In this document: positions 39,743 through 47,578 of the stretch, piece by piece | Position numbering within the stretch: the stretch's first letter is position 1 | How the letters are laid out: each line of letters starts with the position of its first letter | Assembly (NCBI GenBank): GCA_001786195.1 | Contig: MFVS01000006.1 | Location: forward strand, 1-47,578 | Reading direction: 5' to 3' | DNA: 47,578 bases | DNA from: Candidatus Nomurabacteria bacterium RIFCSPLOWO2_12_FULL_40_42 | GTDB lineage: Bacteria > Patescibacteriota > Minisyncoccia > Phycocordibacterales > UBA9973 | Made by a program: the position numbers and the translations under genes | Notes under the pieces: model-generated | Seen by the model: the letters and a program-made list of their open reading frames with translations, nothing else | Database searches by the model: none | What the model was told of the DNA's origin: nothing

Positions 39743-41452
39743 ATGAAAAGTGAAAGTAAGGTATGTCAAAATTGTAAGAAAGATTTCACAATAGAGTCGG
39801 AAGATTTCGGGTTTTATAAAAAAATAAATGTTCCGCCACCCACCTGGTGTCCAGAGTGCCGAATGATAAGAAGGATGAATTTTCGTAATGAAAGATCTTT
39901 GTATAAGCAAGATTGTGATTTTTGCAAAAAAACTGTGATTTCAATGTATGCTCCCGAAAACGGATACATAGTTTATTGCAATGATTGTTTTGCTTCCGAT
40001 AAATGGAATCCGATGGATTACGGTCAAGATTACGATTTTTCTAAAAACTTTTTCGAACAATTAGGCGAACTTTTTAAAAAAATTCCCCGCCGGGCTTTAT
40101 ATCAAGATTTTGCTGTAAATAGTGAATACACCAATCAAGCAGTTTATCTAAAAAATTGCTATTTGGTCTTTGGTGGACATCATTATGAAGATTGTAGTTA
40201 TTGTGCACAGAATTTGTTTATAAAAAATTGTCTTGATGTTGATTTTTCTCGCAAGAGCGAGCTTTGTTTGGATTCTGTTAACTTAGCCAGCTGTTTTAAA
40301 GTGAGATTCGGATACTATTCAGAAAATTGCATGGATTCATGGCTTATATATAGTTGCCGAAACTGTTCTGATTGTATAGGATGTACTAATTTAATAGGCC
40401 AAACTCATTGTATTTTTAACAAACAATATACCAAAGAGGAATACAAGAAAAAATTAAAAGAATTAAATCTCTCTGACAGGGGAAATTTAGAAAAAATAAA
40501 AAAAGAATTTTGGGAATACTCGTTAAATTTTCCAAGAAAATACGCAAATATAAAAAATATCGTAAATTCTAGCGGAGATAATTTAGAACAAGTAAGAAAT
40601 TGTCGGCGAATTTTTTGGGGCTTAGATTGCGACAATGTCAGTTATTCTTTTTACATTCCCAGTGGGGCAAAGGATTGTTTTGATTTAGATCATGTAGGAT
40701 TAGGAGCGAGCGAAAACTATGAATTACATAGCTCGTTTGCGTGCAATCGAGTTTTCTTTTGTAGCCGTGTATATGATTCTCATAATGTGTCCTATTCGGA
40801 TGACGTTTATAACAGTGAAAACATTTTTGCTTGCGCTGGACTTCGCAAGAAATCCTACTGTATTTTCAATAAACAATATAAAAAAGAAGAATATGAAATT
40901 CTAGTAGAAAAAATAAAAAAACAAATGGATGACATGCTGTACAAAGACAAAAAAAGCAGGGTATTTAAATATGGCGAATTTTTCCCAATAGAAATTATAC
41001 CTTTTAGTTATAACAATTCGGCGGTTTCTGAATATTTCCCATTAACTAAAGAAGAAATTTTAGAAAAAGGATACAAATACAAAGAGCCAGAAACAAAAAA
41101 TTATAAACCCACGATTCTTTCCAATCAGTTACCAACGATAAAGGACGCAAACGAAGAAATCTTGAAAGAAATCATACAGTGTGAACATTTGGGCCATTGC
41201 AATCATAAATGCACAACTGCTTTTCTAATTATTCAAAATGAACTAAATATTTGTAAAATGTTGGAAGTGCCATTGCCGAAACTTTGCCCCAATTGTCGTC
41301 ATATGGAAAGAATCGAAATATCAAATCCGCCAAGGATCTATCACCGGAAATGTATGAATAAGGGATGTAAAAATGAATTTGAAACCAGTTACGCTCCGGA
41401 GCGACCAGAGATTATTTACTGTGACAGTTGTTACAAGCAAGAAGTGTATTAA
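39743..41452 (+). CDS. Cys-rich multi-zinc-ribbon protein (CPR-type), long paralogue
   Basis: 569 aa, paralogue of 959-1999. The N-terminal ribbon is nearly identical (KVCQNCKKDFTIESEDFGFYKKI, PPPTWCPECRMIRR). The Cys-repeat core is present twice: each half ends with the block YCIFNKQY-x-KEEY (near residues 225 and 375). An additional ribbon lies at ~475-515 (CEHLGHCNHKCTTAF, LCPNC), and the C-terminal ribbon CMNKGCKNEFETSYAPERPEIIYCDSCYKQE matches that of the short form. Likely an internal duplication. Function unknown. It sits 3 nt before an M24 peptidase gene. Confidence 0.8.
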   Translation: MKSESKVCQNCKKDFTIESEDFGFYKKINVPPPTWCPECRMIRRMNFRNERSLYKQDCDFCKKTVISMYAPENGYIVYCNDCFASDKWNPMDYGQDYDFSKNFFEQLGELFKKIPRRALYQDFAVNSEYTNQAVYLKNCYLVFGGHHYEDCSYCAQNLFIKNCLDVDFSRKSELCLDSVNLASCFKVRFGYYSENCMDSWLIYSCRNCSDCIGCTNLIGQTHCIFNKQYTKEEYKKKLKELNLSDRGNLEKIKKEFWEYSLNFPRKYANIKNIVNSSGDNLEQVRNCRRIFWGLDCDNVSYSFYIPSGAKDCFDLDHVGLGASENYELHSSFACNRVFFCSRVYDSHNVSYSDDVYNSENIFACAGLRKKSYCIFNKQYKKEEYEILVEKIKKQMDDMLYKDKKSRVFKYGEFFPIEIIPFSYNNSAVSEYFPLTKEEILEKGYKYKEPETKNYKPTILSNQLPTIKDANEEILKEIIQCEHLGHCNHKCTTAFLIIQNELNICKMLEVPLPKLCPNCRHMERIEISNPPRIYHRKCMNKGCKNEFETSYAPERPEIIYCDSCYKQEVY

Positions 41453-41455
41453 AAT

Positions 41456-42196
41456 ATGAAAATAAAACTAATCCACGAAGTTCGAGCGGTAAAAAGTAAG
41501 CAAGAGCTCGCGAATATAATCAAGGCGCAGCGGATCAGCGAGCGAGTATTACAAGATGTTTTACAGAAACTCAAGACCGGAGTGACAGAAATTGCAGCCG
41601 CAAAGTTTGTCACTGATGGATTTGCAAAATACCTGCCTGCGCAGGCAGGCGGCACACCGATTTTAGCTTTTCCTCCGATTGTTGCTTTTGGAAAAAATAC
41701 CGCCAATATTCATCATGAGCCCGGCAGTTCCAAGCTCAAGAAAGGAAACATCATTATGTTTGATTTCGGCTGCACAGTGAACCATTATTGTTCGGATATG
41801 ACTCGCACATATTTCTGGGGTGAGCCGCCTGCTAAACAAAAGAAAATTTATTTGGCAGTTTTAGAAGCGCAAAATCGGGCATTGAAAAAAATACAGACAG
41901 GTGAACGTAGAGCAAAAGTAATAGACAACGTTGCCAGGAAATTTTTGAGTAGCAAATTTAAAAACAATTTTAAGCATGGTTTAGGTCACGGAGTCGGCAC
42001 AGTGATTCACGAATGGCCGAATTTCAAGCCAAAAAGCGAAGACATAATTCCAACGGGCTGCGTGATGACCATCGAGCCTGGTTTATATTTTAAGGGCTTT
42101 TGGGGAATTCGGATCGAGGATATGGTCTTAATTACCAAAAAAAGTTGTAAAAACTTGACTAATGTTGCAAAAGATTTAAATAGTGCTATCCTGTAA
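41456..42196 (+). CDS. M24 metallopeptidase (Xaa-Pro aminopeptidase-like)
   Basis: 246-aa pita-bread fold peptidase without the N-terminal creatinase domain. Metal ligands: Asp in IIMFDFGC, Asp in CSDMTRTY, His in HGLGHGVG, Glu in MTIEPGLY and Glu in IRIEDMVLI. The text is closer to PepP/PepQ than to Map (HGLGHGVGTVIHEWP, FKGFWGIRIED), but a methionine-aminopeptidase role cannot be excluded. A perfect 18-bp palindrome (41632-41649) encodes LPAQAGG in frame. Confidence 0.87.
   Translation: MKIKLIHEVRAVKSKQELANIIKAQRISERVLQDVLQKLKTGVTEIAAAKFVTDGFAKYLPAQAGGTPILAFPPIVAFGKNTANIHHEPGSSKLKKGNIIMFDFGCTVNHYCSDMTRTYFWGEPPAKQKKIYLAVLEAQNRALKKIQTGERRAKVIDNVARKFLSSKFKNNFKHGLGHGVGTVIHEWPNFKPKSEDIIPTGCVMTIEPGLYFKGFWGIRIEDMVLITKKSCKNLTNVAKDLNSAIL
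41632..41649 (+). repeat. perfect 18-bp palindrome inside the M24 peptidase gene
   Basis: CCTGCCTGCGCAGGCAGG, in frame, encoding P-A-Q-A-G in the loop before TPILAFPPIVAFG. Confidence 0.85.
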
Positions 42197-42200
42197 GGAT

Positions 42201-44606
42201 ATGTCGAAAACGATTTTTCGCAAAAATTTACAGAAAAAATTCAGAATAGCACTACTTACCGGCGGACCGTCGCTGGAGCGGGGAATATCTTTAAATTCAG
42301 CCAGAAGTGTTTTGGACCATTTGGGGAGCGAAAATATTGAAATTGTCCCAATTTATTTTGACCAAAAAAAGAGAGCCTATAAAATTTCCCGGGCCGAACT
42401 TTATTCCAACAATCCCTCGGATTTTGATTTCAAATTAGCGCAGAAATTTTCTCCTTTAAGCGAAAAATCTTTGGTCAAACTTTTAAAGTCGGTAGATATC
42501 GTCATGCCGGCTATGCACGGGTCTTTTGGCGAGGACGGGCAAATTCAGTCATTTTTAGAAAAAAAAGAAATTTCTTTCATTGGTTCGGGATCAAATGCTT
42601 GCAAAATAGCTTTTGACAAATATAAAGCGAATCAAACTTTAAATGAAAAAGGTTTTTTTACTCTTCCTTCTAGCCTTCTAAAAATTTATTCCAAAGACAA
42701 CAAAAAAATTGTTGAAGACTTTTTCAGAAATAATAAAATAACGCGTGCCATTGTAAAACCTGCGACCAGTGGATCTAGTATTGGAGTTTTTTCGGTAAAT
42801 TCTGCGCCTGAAGCCTTAGAGAAAGTGAACTTTATTTTTTCCAAGCGGATGGATACCCGAGCAATTTTGGAGCCTTTTGCCGAGGGCAAAGAATTTACCG
42901 TCATAATTTTGCAAAACAAATTGGGCTTGCCGGTTGCATTAATTCCTTCAGAAATTGAACTTGCATATCATGAAGGCAGAATTTTTGATTTCCGCAAAAA
43001 ATATTTGCCGACCAACCAAGTCAAATATCATTGTCCGGCCAGATTTCCCGAATCCATAATCGAAAAAATCCAAACCGAAGCCAAACAGCTTTTCTCACTT
43101 TTCGGCATGAAAGAGTTTGCTCGTTTTGACGGTTGGCTCTTATCTAGCGGTGAAATTTGGTTTTCTGATTTTAATCCAATTTCCGGAATGGAGCAGAATA
43201 GTTTTCTTTTTCAGCAAGCGTCCCGGATCGGCATGAGTCATGGCGACCTGCTTCATTACATTGTCCGAAATTCATGCTTGCGGCAGAGAATTAAATTCTC
43301 GGAGTTCGAAAGAAAAAATATAGAAAATAAAAAACCTGTGCCCGTTTTATTTGGCGGTAAAACTTCTGAACGGCAAGTGTCTCTCATGACTGGCACCAAC
43401 GTCTGGCTGAAATTACGCAAATCAAATTTATACAAGCCAAAGCCCTATTTGCTAGACTTTGAAAACAACATTTGGGAGTTGCCGTATGCGCTTATTCTGA
43501 ACCACACGGTGGAAGAAATAATTACTAATGCCAAAGATGCGCAAGTGGGATTACAAAATACGGAAAATATTGTGAGAAAAGTCCAAACCGAACTTCTTTT
43601 AAAAGAAGGCGAAGCGACCGAGCCATTTTTTGTGCCTAAGCAAATATCTTTTGAGGATTTCATCAATCAGGTCAATAAATCCGAATTTGTCTTCCTCGGT
43701 CTGCATGGCGGTGACGGCGAGAACGGTAATTTCCAGAAAATGCTCTCCGAGAGGGGAATTAGATTTAACGGCTCCGATGAAGCGACTTCCCGGCTTTGCA
43801 TGGACAAATTTGTGACCGGGGAATTTATCCGGCAGGCCAATATCGAAGGAGTGACCACCGCGCCGCAGAGAGTTTTGTCTCTGGATAAAATAGAAATGGA
43901 TAAGATAAAAGATCTTTGGCGGCATCTTTGCTTGGCGCTCAATACTAAAACTATCATTGTCAAACCAAAAGACGATGGCTGTTCGACGGGAGTGGTTCAT
44001 TTGTATCGAGATATGGATTTGAAAAATTATCTCTTGTATTTGATGAAAAAAGAAAATTTTATTCCGGCCGGAATTTTGCGCAACCAAGCAAGCATAATTG
44101 AAATGCCGAGCAGTGAGGTGCGAGAAATTCTTTTTGAAAAATTTATCCGGACAGATTCGATTCATTTCAAGGGTAATAAATTAAAATACACAAGAAAAGA
44201 CGGCTGGATCGAAGTCACTATCGGACTCTTAGAAGAAAATAAAAAATTGAGCGCTCTAAATCCGAGCTTGACCATAGCCGAAGGGGAAGTGCTTTCGGTG
44301 GAAGAAAAATTCCAAGGCGGCACTGGCATAAATATTACTCCGCCGCCTATTTCTATTATCAAACCAAAAATAGTTTTGAAAACTCGGGAACTGGCGCAAA
44401 AGCTCGGGGAGAAAATCGGAATCAAAGGTTACGCGCGCCTCGACGCTTTTATGAACACGAGAACTGGAGCGCTCATAATCATCGAAGTCAATACTTTGCC
44501 TGCTCTTACTCCATCGACAGTGATTTACCATCAAGCCTTGACCGAGAAGCCGCCGATTTATCCGTTACAACTTTTAGAGAAAATTATTCAAAATGCGGGA
44601 TATTAA
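42201..44606 (+). CDS. ddl: tandem D-alanine--D-alanine ligase fusion
   Basis: 801 aa made of two Ddl modules. Module 1 (~15-370): RIALLTGGPSLERGISLNSA, VMPAMHGSFGEDGQIQSFLE, AIVKPATSGSSIGVF, EPFAEGKEFTV, and a divergent metal site DFNPISGMEQ (Asp for the usual Glu). Module 2 (~385-801): PVLFGGKTSERQVSLMTG, VFLGLHGGDGENGNFQKML, IIVKPKDDGCSTGVVHL and the canonical IIIEVNTLPALTPSTV. It makes D-Ala-D-Ala for peptidoglycan. The ATG at 42201 has TAAGGA five bases upstream, one of few SD sites, overlapping the previous stop. alr overlaps its 3' end by 14 nt. Confidence 0.92.
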   Translation: MSKTIFRKNLQKKFRIALLTGGPSLERGISLNSARSVLDHLGSENIEIVPIYFDQKKRAYKISRAELYSNNPSDFDFKLAQKFSPLSEKSLVKLLKSVDIVMPAMHGSFGEDGQIQSFLEKKEISFIGSGSNACKIAFDKYKANQTLNEKGFFTLPSSLLKIYSKDNKKIVEDFFRNNKITRAIVKPATSGSSIGVFSVNSAPEALEKVNFIFSKRMDTRAILEPFAEGKEFTVIILQNKLGLPVALIPSEIELAYHEGRIFDFRKKYLPTNQVKYHCPARFPESIIEKIQTEAKQLFSLFGMKEFARFDGWLLSSGEIWFSDFNPISGMEQNSFLFQQASRIGMSHGDLLHYIVRNSCLRQRIKFSEFERKNIENKKPVPVLFGGKTSERQVSLMTGTNVWLKLRKSNLYKPKPYLLDFENNIWELPYALILNHTVEEIITNAKDAQVGLQNTENIVRKVQTELLLKEGEATEPFFVPKQISFEDFINQVNKSEFVFLGLHGGDGENGNFQKMLSERGIRFNGSDEATSRLCMDKFVTGEFIRQANIEGVTTAPQRVLSLDKIEMDKIKDLWRHLCLALNTKTIIVKPKDDGCSTGVVHLYRDMDLKNYLLYLMKKENFIPAGILRNQASIIEMPSSEVREILFEKFIRTDSIHFKGNKLKYTRKDGWIEVTIGLLEENKKLSALNPSLTIAEGEVLSVEEKFQGGTGINITPPPISIIKPKIVLKTRELAQKLGEKIGIKGYARLDAFMNTRTGALIIIEVNTLPALTPSTVIYHQALTEKPPIYPLQLLEKIIQNAGY

Positions 44607-45747
44607 TAAATTGCCGCTGGCTTATATTGAATTATCGACCCAGAATTTGATTCATAACATCAAACAGTTTCGGAATTTGGTAAAGACGGGAACGAAAATT
44701 TGTGTCGCTATCAAGGGCAATGCTTATGGTCATGGGCAAAATGAAATTGCAAAAATTCTGGAGCCATATGTGGATTATTTTCAGGTAAATAGCTTGTGGG
44801 AATTGAATTTATTACGCCAAGTAAGTGAGAAGAAGACTTTTCTTTTGGGATATGTGTCAAAGGCAGATTTATTAAAGGCGGTTAAACCAGATTGTATTCT
44901 AACAATTTTTTCAGTACAACAATTAAAAGAATTAAACAAAGTGGCACATAAATTTAGGACCCAACAAGAAATTCATATTCCAGTAGATGCGTATTTGGGA
45001 CGTGAAGGCTTTTTGCTTCGCGACTTGCCGCAACTTTTCGCTGAAATAAATAAATGTAAAAATATAAAATTAGCTGGGATCTACGCACATTTTGCAAACA
45101 TAGAAGACACCCGCGATTTTTCGCATGCGCAAAAACAAATTGATGAATATCAAAGAGCCATAGAGCTAGCAGATGAATTTGGTTTTAAAAACTTACAAAC
45201 CCACATATCTGCGAGCTCTGGTGTTTTGGCCTATGAAAAAAATCAAGGAATTCATTCTCTGGTCCGGCTTGGATTAAGTGCTTACGGTCTGTGGCCCTCC
45301 GAATATTTAAAATCTCTGTACCTAAAAAATAAAAATTTCAAATTTAAACTAAAACTGGTTTTGTCCTGGAAGACAAAAGTCGCTCAAGTGAAAATTTTAC
45401 CAAAAGGTCACACTATTGGCTATGGACTGACTTATAAAACCACCAAGCAAACAAAAATCGCTATTATTCCTCAAGGTTATGCAGATGGTTTTGATAGAGG
45501 GTTGTCAAATAATGGAGAAGTTTTGATCAAAGGCACTCGCTGTAAAATTCTCGGACGGATATCCATGAACATGTTTGCCGTCGATGTCAGCTATTTACCG
45601 AAAGTAAAAATAGAAGACGAAGTCGTAATTATCGGGATACAAGGCCGGGAGGAAATCACTGCCGAAGAGATAGCGAAAAAATCGGATACGATAAATTATG
45701 AAATAACTACCCGTATTAGCTCGCTTTTACCTAGAGTTGTTGTATGA
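44593..45747 (+). CDS. alr: alanine racemase
   Basis: 384-aa PLP enzyme converting L- to D-Ala, feeding the ligase encoded upstream. PLP Lys41 in VAIKGNAYGHG, PLP-phosphate region HISASSGVL, RLGLSAYGLWPS, the second-base Tyr in GHTIGYGLTYKT, and C-terminal barrel IIPQGYADGFDRGLSNNGEVLIKGTRCKILGRISMNM. All catalytic motifs are present. Its last codons hold the -10 box of the next gene. Confidence 0.95.
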   Translation: MRDINKLPLAYIELSTQNLIHNIKQFRNLVKTGTKICVAIKGNAYGHGQNEIAKILEPYVDYFQVNSLWELNLLRQVSEKKTFLLGYVSKADLLKAVKPDCILTIFSVQQLKELNKVAHKFRTQQEIHIPVDAYLGREGFLLRDLPQLFAEINKCKNIKLAGIYAHFANIEDTRDFSHAQKQIDEYQRAIELADEFGFKNLQTHISASSGVLAYEKNQGIHSLVRLGLSAYGLWPSEYLKSLYLKNKNFKFKLKLVLSWKTKVAQVKILPKGHTIGYGLTYKTTKQTKIAIIPQGYADGFDRGLSNNGEVLIKGTRCKILGRISMNMFAVDVSYLPKVKIEDEVVIIGIQGREEITAEEIAKKSDTINYEITTRISSLLPRVVV

Positions 45748-45748
45748 T
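45743..45748 (+). promoter_or_regulatory. -10 of the cytidylyltransferase gene, exactly leaderless
   Basis: TATGAT overlapping the alr stop, six bases, then ATG at 45755 = predicted +1. Confidence 0.5.
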
Positions 45749-45754
45749 TAAAAA

Positions 45755-46177
45755 ATGTCCAGGAAAACTAGAATAATGGTTTTTGGAACCTTTGACGGAT
45801 TGCACGAGGGGCATCTTAATTTTTTTAAGCAGGCCAAAAACCTCATTAAGAATTCATTCTTGATTGTTTCAATAGCCAGAGATACAAACGTGGCTAGAAT
45901 AAAAAAAAAGCCGCCGTTTTTGAATGAAAATGAAAGGATGATTTTGGTAAAAAATTGCCCCTTAGTTGATAAGGTAGTTTTATCTGGCGTCAAAAATCAT
46001 ATTCCACATATCGTGAAAGAATGTCCCGACATAATTGCCCTAGGATATGACCAAAAAGAATATATTCAGAATCTCAAAAAAGGTCTAAAAAATAAGAACA
46101 TTTCGGCCAAAATAATGCGTTTAAGGCCTTACAAAGAAAAAATATACAAAAACAACTTGCTAAAAATAAGAAAATAA
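45755..46177 (+). CDS. cytidylyltransferase-like protein (TagD/RibL type)
   Basis: 140-aa Rossmann nucleotidyltransferase. VFGTFDGLHEGHLNFFKQAK has the HxGH motif; IVSIARDTNVARIKKKPPFLNENERMILVKN and ALGYDQKEYI follow the glycerol-3-phosphate cytidylyltransferase and archaeal FAD-synthetase (RibL) pattern. Substrate cannot be settled: FMN adenylylation or CDP-alditol formation are both possible. Confidence 0.8.
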   Translation: MSRKTRIMVFGTFDGLHEGHLNFFKQAKNLIKNSFLIVSIARDTNVARIKKKPPFLNENERMILVKNCPLVDKVVLSGVKNHIPHIVKECPDIIALGYDQKEYIQNLKKGLKNKNISAKIMRLRPYKEKIYKNNLLKIRK

Positions 46178-46184
46178 ATATAAT
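46157..46184 (+). promoter_or_regulatory. promoter of the HtrA gene
   Basis: TTGCTA (46157-46162), 16-bp spacer, TATAAT (46179-46184); predicted +1 at 46191, two bases before the ATG. Confidence 0.6.
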
Positions 46185-46192
46185 ATTTTATT

Positions 46193-47473
46193 ATGCAAAA
46201 CATTTTTAAAAATAAAGATTTTGTTTCAATTTTTTTAATCAGCTTCTTATCGATTTTGCTGATTATCCTCATGGGAATTGGTTTAATCTGGTATTATCGG
46301 GCTAATATCTTCGAATATTTTGCGAGAGAATATTTACAAGAATCCCAAAATCAAGATGACACCAAAGCCGGCACTGAAAAAATTTTAGAAAAGCAGACAA
46401 TTTTTTCGCAGGAACATTTCGTGATTGATGCGGTCAAAAAAACCAATCCGGCTGTTGTCTCGATTATTATTTCCAAGGAAATTCCGAAGTATGAGACTTA
46501 TATCGATCCGAATCAGCCAGCCAATCCTTTCGGTGATCTATTCCCCGGTTTTCCCAGTTTTAATTTTAATATTCCGCAATACCGCCAAAATGGCACCGAG
46601 AAAAAAGAAATTGGCGGCGGGTCGGGATTTTTTGTCTCGAGTGATGGCTTGATTGTCACCAACAAGCATGTGGTGGACCAAAAAGACGTGGAGTATACTA
46701 TTTTTACCAATGATGGCAAGAAACACATAGCCAAAGTTACGGCTCGGGATCCGGTTTTGGATATCGCGCTCATCAAAATAGACGGATCGGGCTATCCCTC
46801 TCTTTCTCTCGGCAATTCCGATACCCTCGAAGTCGGGCAAAATGTGATCGCGATCGGGAATGCCTTAGGTGAATTTAGGAACACAGTTTCGGTCGGAGTT
46901 GTTTCGGGACTGGCGCGTTCTATAACCACTGGCGATAATTCTGGAAAATTAGAAGTTCTGGATCGTGTCATTCAGACCGATGCGGCGATTAATCCGGGAA
47001 ATTCCGGTGGGCCGCTTTTGGACCTCTCCGGCAAGGTGGTCGGGGTTAATGTGGCCGTAGCGCAGGGATCACAAAATATTGGTTTTGCCTTGCCGATAAA
47101 TAGCGTTAAGAGCGCAATCGAATCGGTAAAATCGATCGGTAAAATTGTTCGCCCCTACCTGGGTGTTCGTTATTTAGCTGTGAATCCAGAAATGAAAGAT
47201 AAAAATAATCTCACAGTGGACTATGGGGTGTTAGTTAAGGCTGGAGCCAACAGGAATGAACTTGCGGTTATCCCGGGCAGTCCGGCTGACAAAGCGGGTA
47301 TTGTGGAAAACGATATAATTCTCGAAATTGATGGAGTAAAATTAGACGAGAAGGCAAACCTCGCTTCGATTATTCGCGAAAAAAGAATTGGCCAAGTCGT
47401 TAATCTGAAAATTCTGCACCGCGGAGCGGAGAAGAATGTGCCGGTTACTCTCGAAGCGGCGAAAGACAATTAA
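46193..47473 (+). CDS. HtrA/DegP-type S1C serine protease with PDZ domain
   Basis: 426 aa. N-terminal membrane anchor (residues 13-34), linker with a Pro/Phe-rich segment (~105-130), trypsin-like domain with triad His159 (TNKHVVD), Asp190 (DPVLDIALIKI) and Ser271 (NPGNSGGPLL), then a PDZ domain (~320-422: GVLVKAGANRNELAVIPGSPADKAGIVENDIILEIDG). Extracytoplasmic quality control. Followed by a hairpin terminator. Confidence 0.93.
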   Translation: MQNIFKNKDFVSIFLISFLSILLIILMGIGLIWYYRANIFEYFAREYLQESQNQDDTKAGTEKILEKQTIFSQEHFVIDAVKKTNPAVVSIIISKEIPKYETYIDPNQPANPFGDLFPGFPSFNFNIPQYRQNGTEKKEIGGGSGFFVSSDGLIVTNKHVVDQKDVEYTIFTNDGKKHIAKVTARDPVLDIALIKIDGSGYPSLSLGNSDTLEVGQNVIAIGNALGEFRNTVSVGVVSGLARSITTGDNSGKLEVLDRVIQTDAAINPGNSGGPLLDLSGKVVGVNVAVAQGSQNIGFALPINSVKSAIESVKSIGKIVRPYLGVRYLAVNPEMKDKNNLTVDYGVLVKAGANRNELAVIPGSPADKAGIVENDIILEIDGVKLDEKANLASIIREKRIGQVVNLKILHRGAEKNVPVTLEAAKDN

Positions 47474-47484
47474 ACTCGCTAAGG

Positions 47485-47505
47485 TGCGGAAGCCTTGCTT
47501 CCGCA
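47485..47505 (+). terminator. hairpin after htrA
   Basis: TGCGGAAGC-ctt-GCTTCCGCA, perfect 9-bp stem, 12 bases after the stop; followed by AAAA rather than T, so orientation is uncertain. The -35 box of the next gene lies in its right half. Confidence 0.6.
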
Positions 47506-47523
47506 AAATGAATTATTTATAAT
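47495..47523 (+). promoter_or_regulatory. promoter of the RAYT-like gene, exactly leaderless
   Basis: TTGCTT (47495-47500), 17-bp spacer, TATAAT (47518-47523); predicted +1 at 47530 = ATG. Confidence 0.6.
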
Positions 47524-47529
47524 ATCTAT

Positions 47530-47578
47530 ATGTCAATGCGCAAGGTGCCGCTAGTTAGTGGTGAATACTATCATATAT
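47530..47578 (+). CDS. REP-associated tyrosine transposase (Y1_Tnp/RAYT), start only
   Basis: The first 16 codons read MSMRKVPLVSGEYYHI before the window ends. The pattern R-K-x-x-L/V-x-x-G-x-Y-Y-H-I is the N terminus of the IS200-like Y1 transposases (RAYTs), which cut and mobilise REP palindromes. Only the start is visible, so catalytic HUH and Tyr residues cannot be checked. It lies after a hairpin and close to the REP-like palindromes reported in this window. Confidence 0.6.
   Translation, partial: MSMRKVPLVSGEYYHI

Overview
The window looks like a chromosomal segment of a Candidate Phyla Radiation (Patescibacteria) bacterium, most likely Parcubacteria-like. It is AT-rich and densely packed, uses the standard code (TGA works as stop), has very few Shine-Dalgarno sites, and carries CPR-typical genes: Cys-rich 'PPTWCPECRMIRR' zinc-ribbon proteins, DUF1003, VKOR, a tandem D-Ala-D-Ala ligase fusion, and a CofE-like ligase next to a CphA-like ATP-grasp. 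rplK is not followed by rplA.

Layout: 1-2.7 kb holds tRNA-Val, an RluA-type pseudouridine synthase, a zinc-ribbon protein, rplS and tRNA-Leu. 2.6-7.0 kb is an accessory island abutting tRNA-Leu: a serine-recombinase remnant, a decayed IS110, an XRE regulator with an anchored propeller-like protein, an intact IS110 transposase, and a ~58 bp inverted repeat. 7-14.6 kb holds an alkyltransferase-like protein, VKOR, a P-type ATPase, tRNA-His, DUF1003, tsaC, a candidate small RNA, murB, an FKBP and a SIMPL protein. 14.6-24 kb holds a large surface protein, secE-nusG-rplK, a membrane/CofE-like/ATP-grasp cluster, and thyA-folA-dcd. 24-36 kb holds a phospholipase D protein, a DUF922 protease and the full ATP synthase operon, interrupted between atpA and atpG by a BRO-N gene and hicBA, and followed by a RelE/ParE-type pair and rsmI. 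36-47.6 kb holds mreB, holB, frr, rseP, a second zinc-ribbon protein, an M24 peptidase, ddl-ddl, alr, a cytidylyltransferase, htrA and the start of a REP-associated transposase.

Three observations stand out. (1) Four genes or operons (surface protein, atpI-atpB..., atpD, mreB) are preceded by a 75-100 nt leader whose 5' arm pairs with the bases immediately upstream of, and including the AU of, the start codon. In three of them a tiny ORF (M-N/G-P/S-V-R-S/N...) starts at the predicted transcription start. The helix and the V-R-S codons are kept together by synonymous, mutually compensating changes. This looks like a leaderless-uORF translational switch that I do not recognise. (2) Leaderless transcription appears to be the norm: in at least nine genes the predicted +1 coincides with the A of ATG. 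(3) Palindromic REP-like elements sit in frame inside conserved genes (rluA-like, murB, folA; shorter ones in rsmI, map-like and atpG), and a RAYT-type transposase starts at the window edge.

All assignments rest on reading motifs and context. No database search or folding program was run, so promoter, RNA-structure and remnant calls are inferences.
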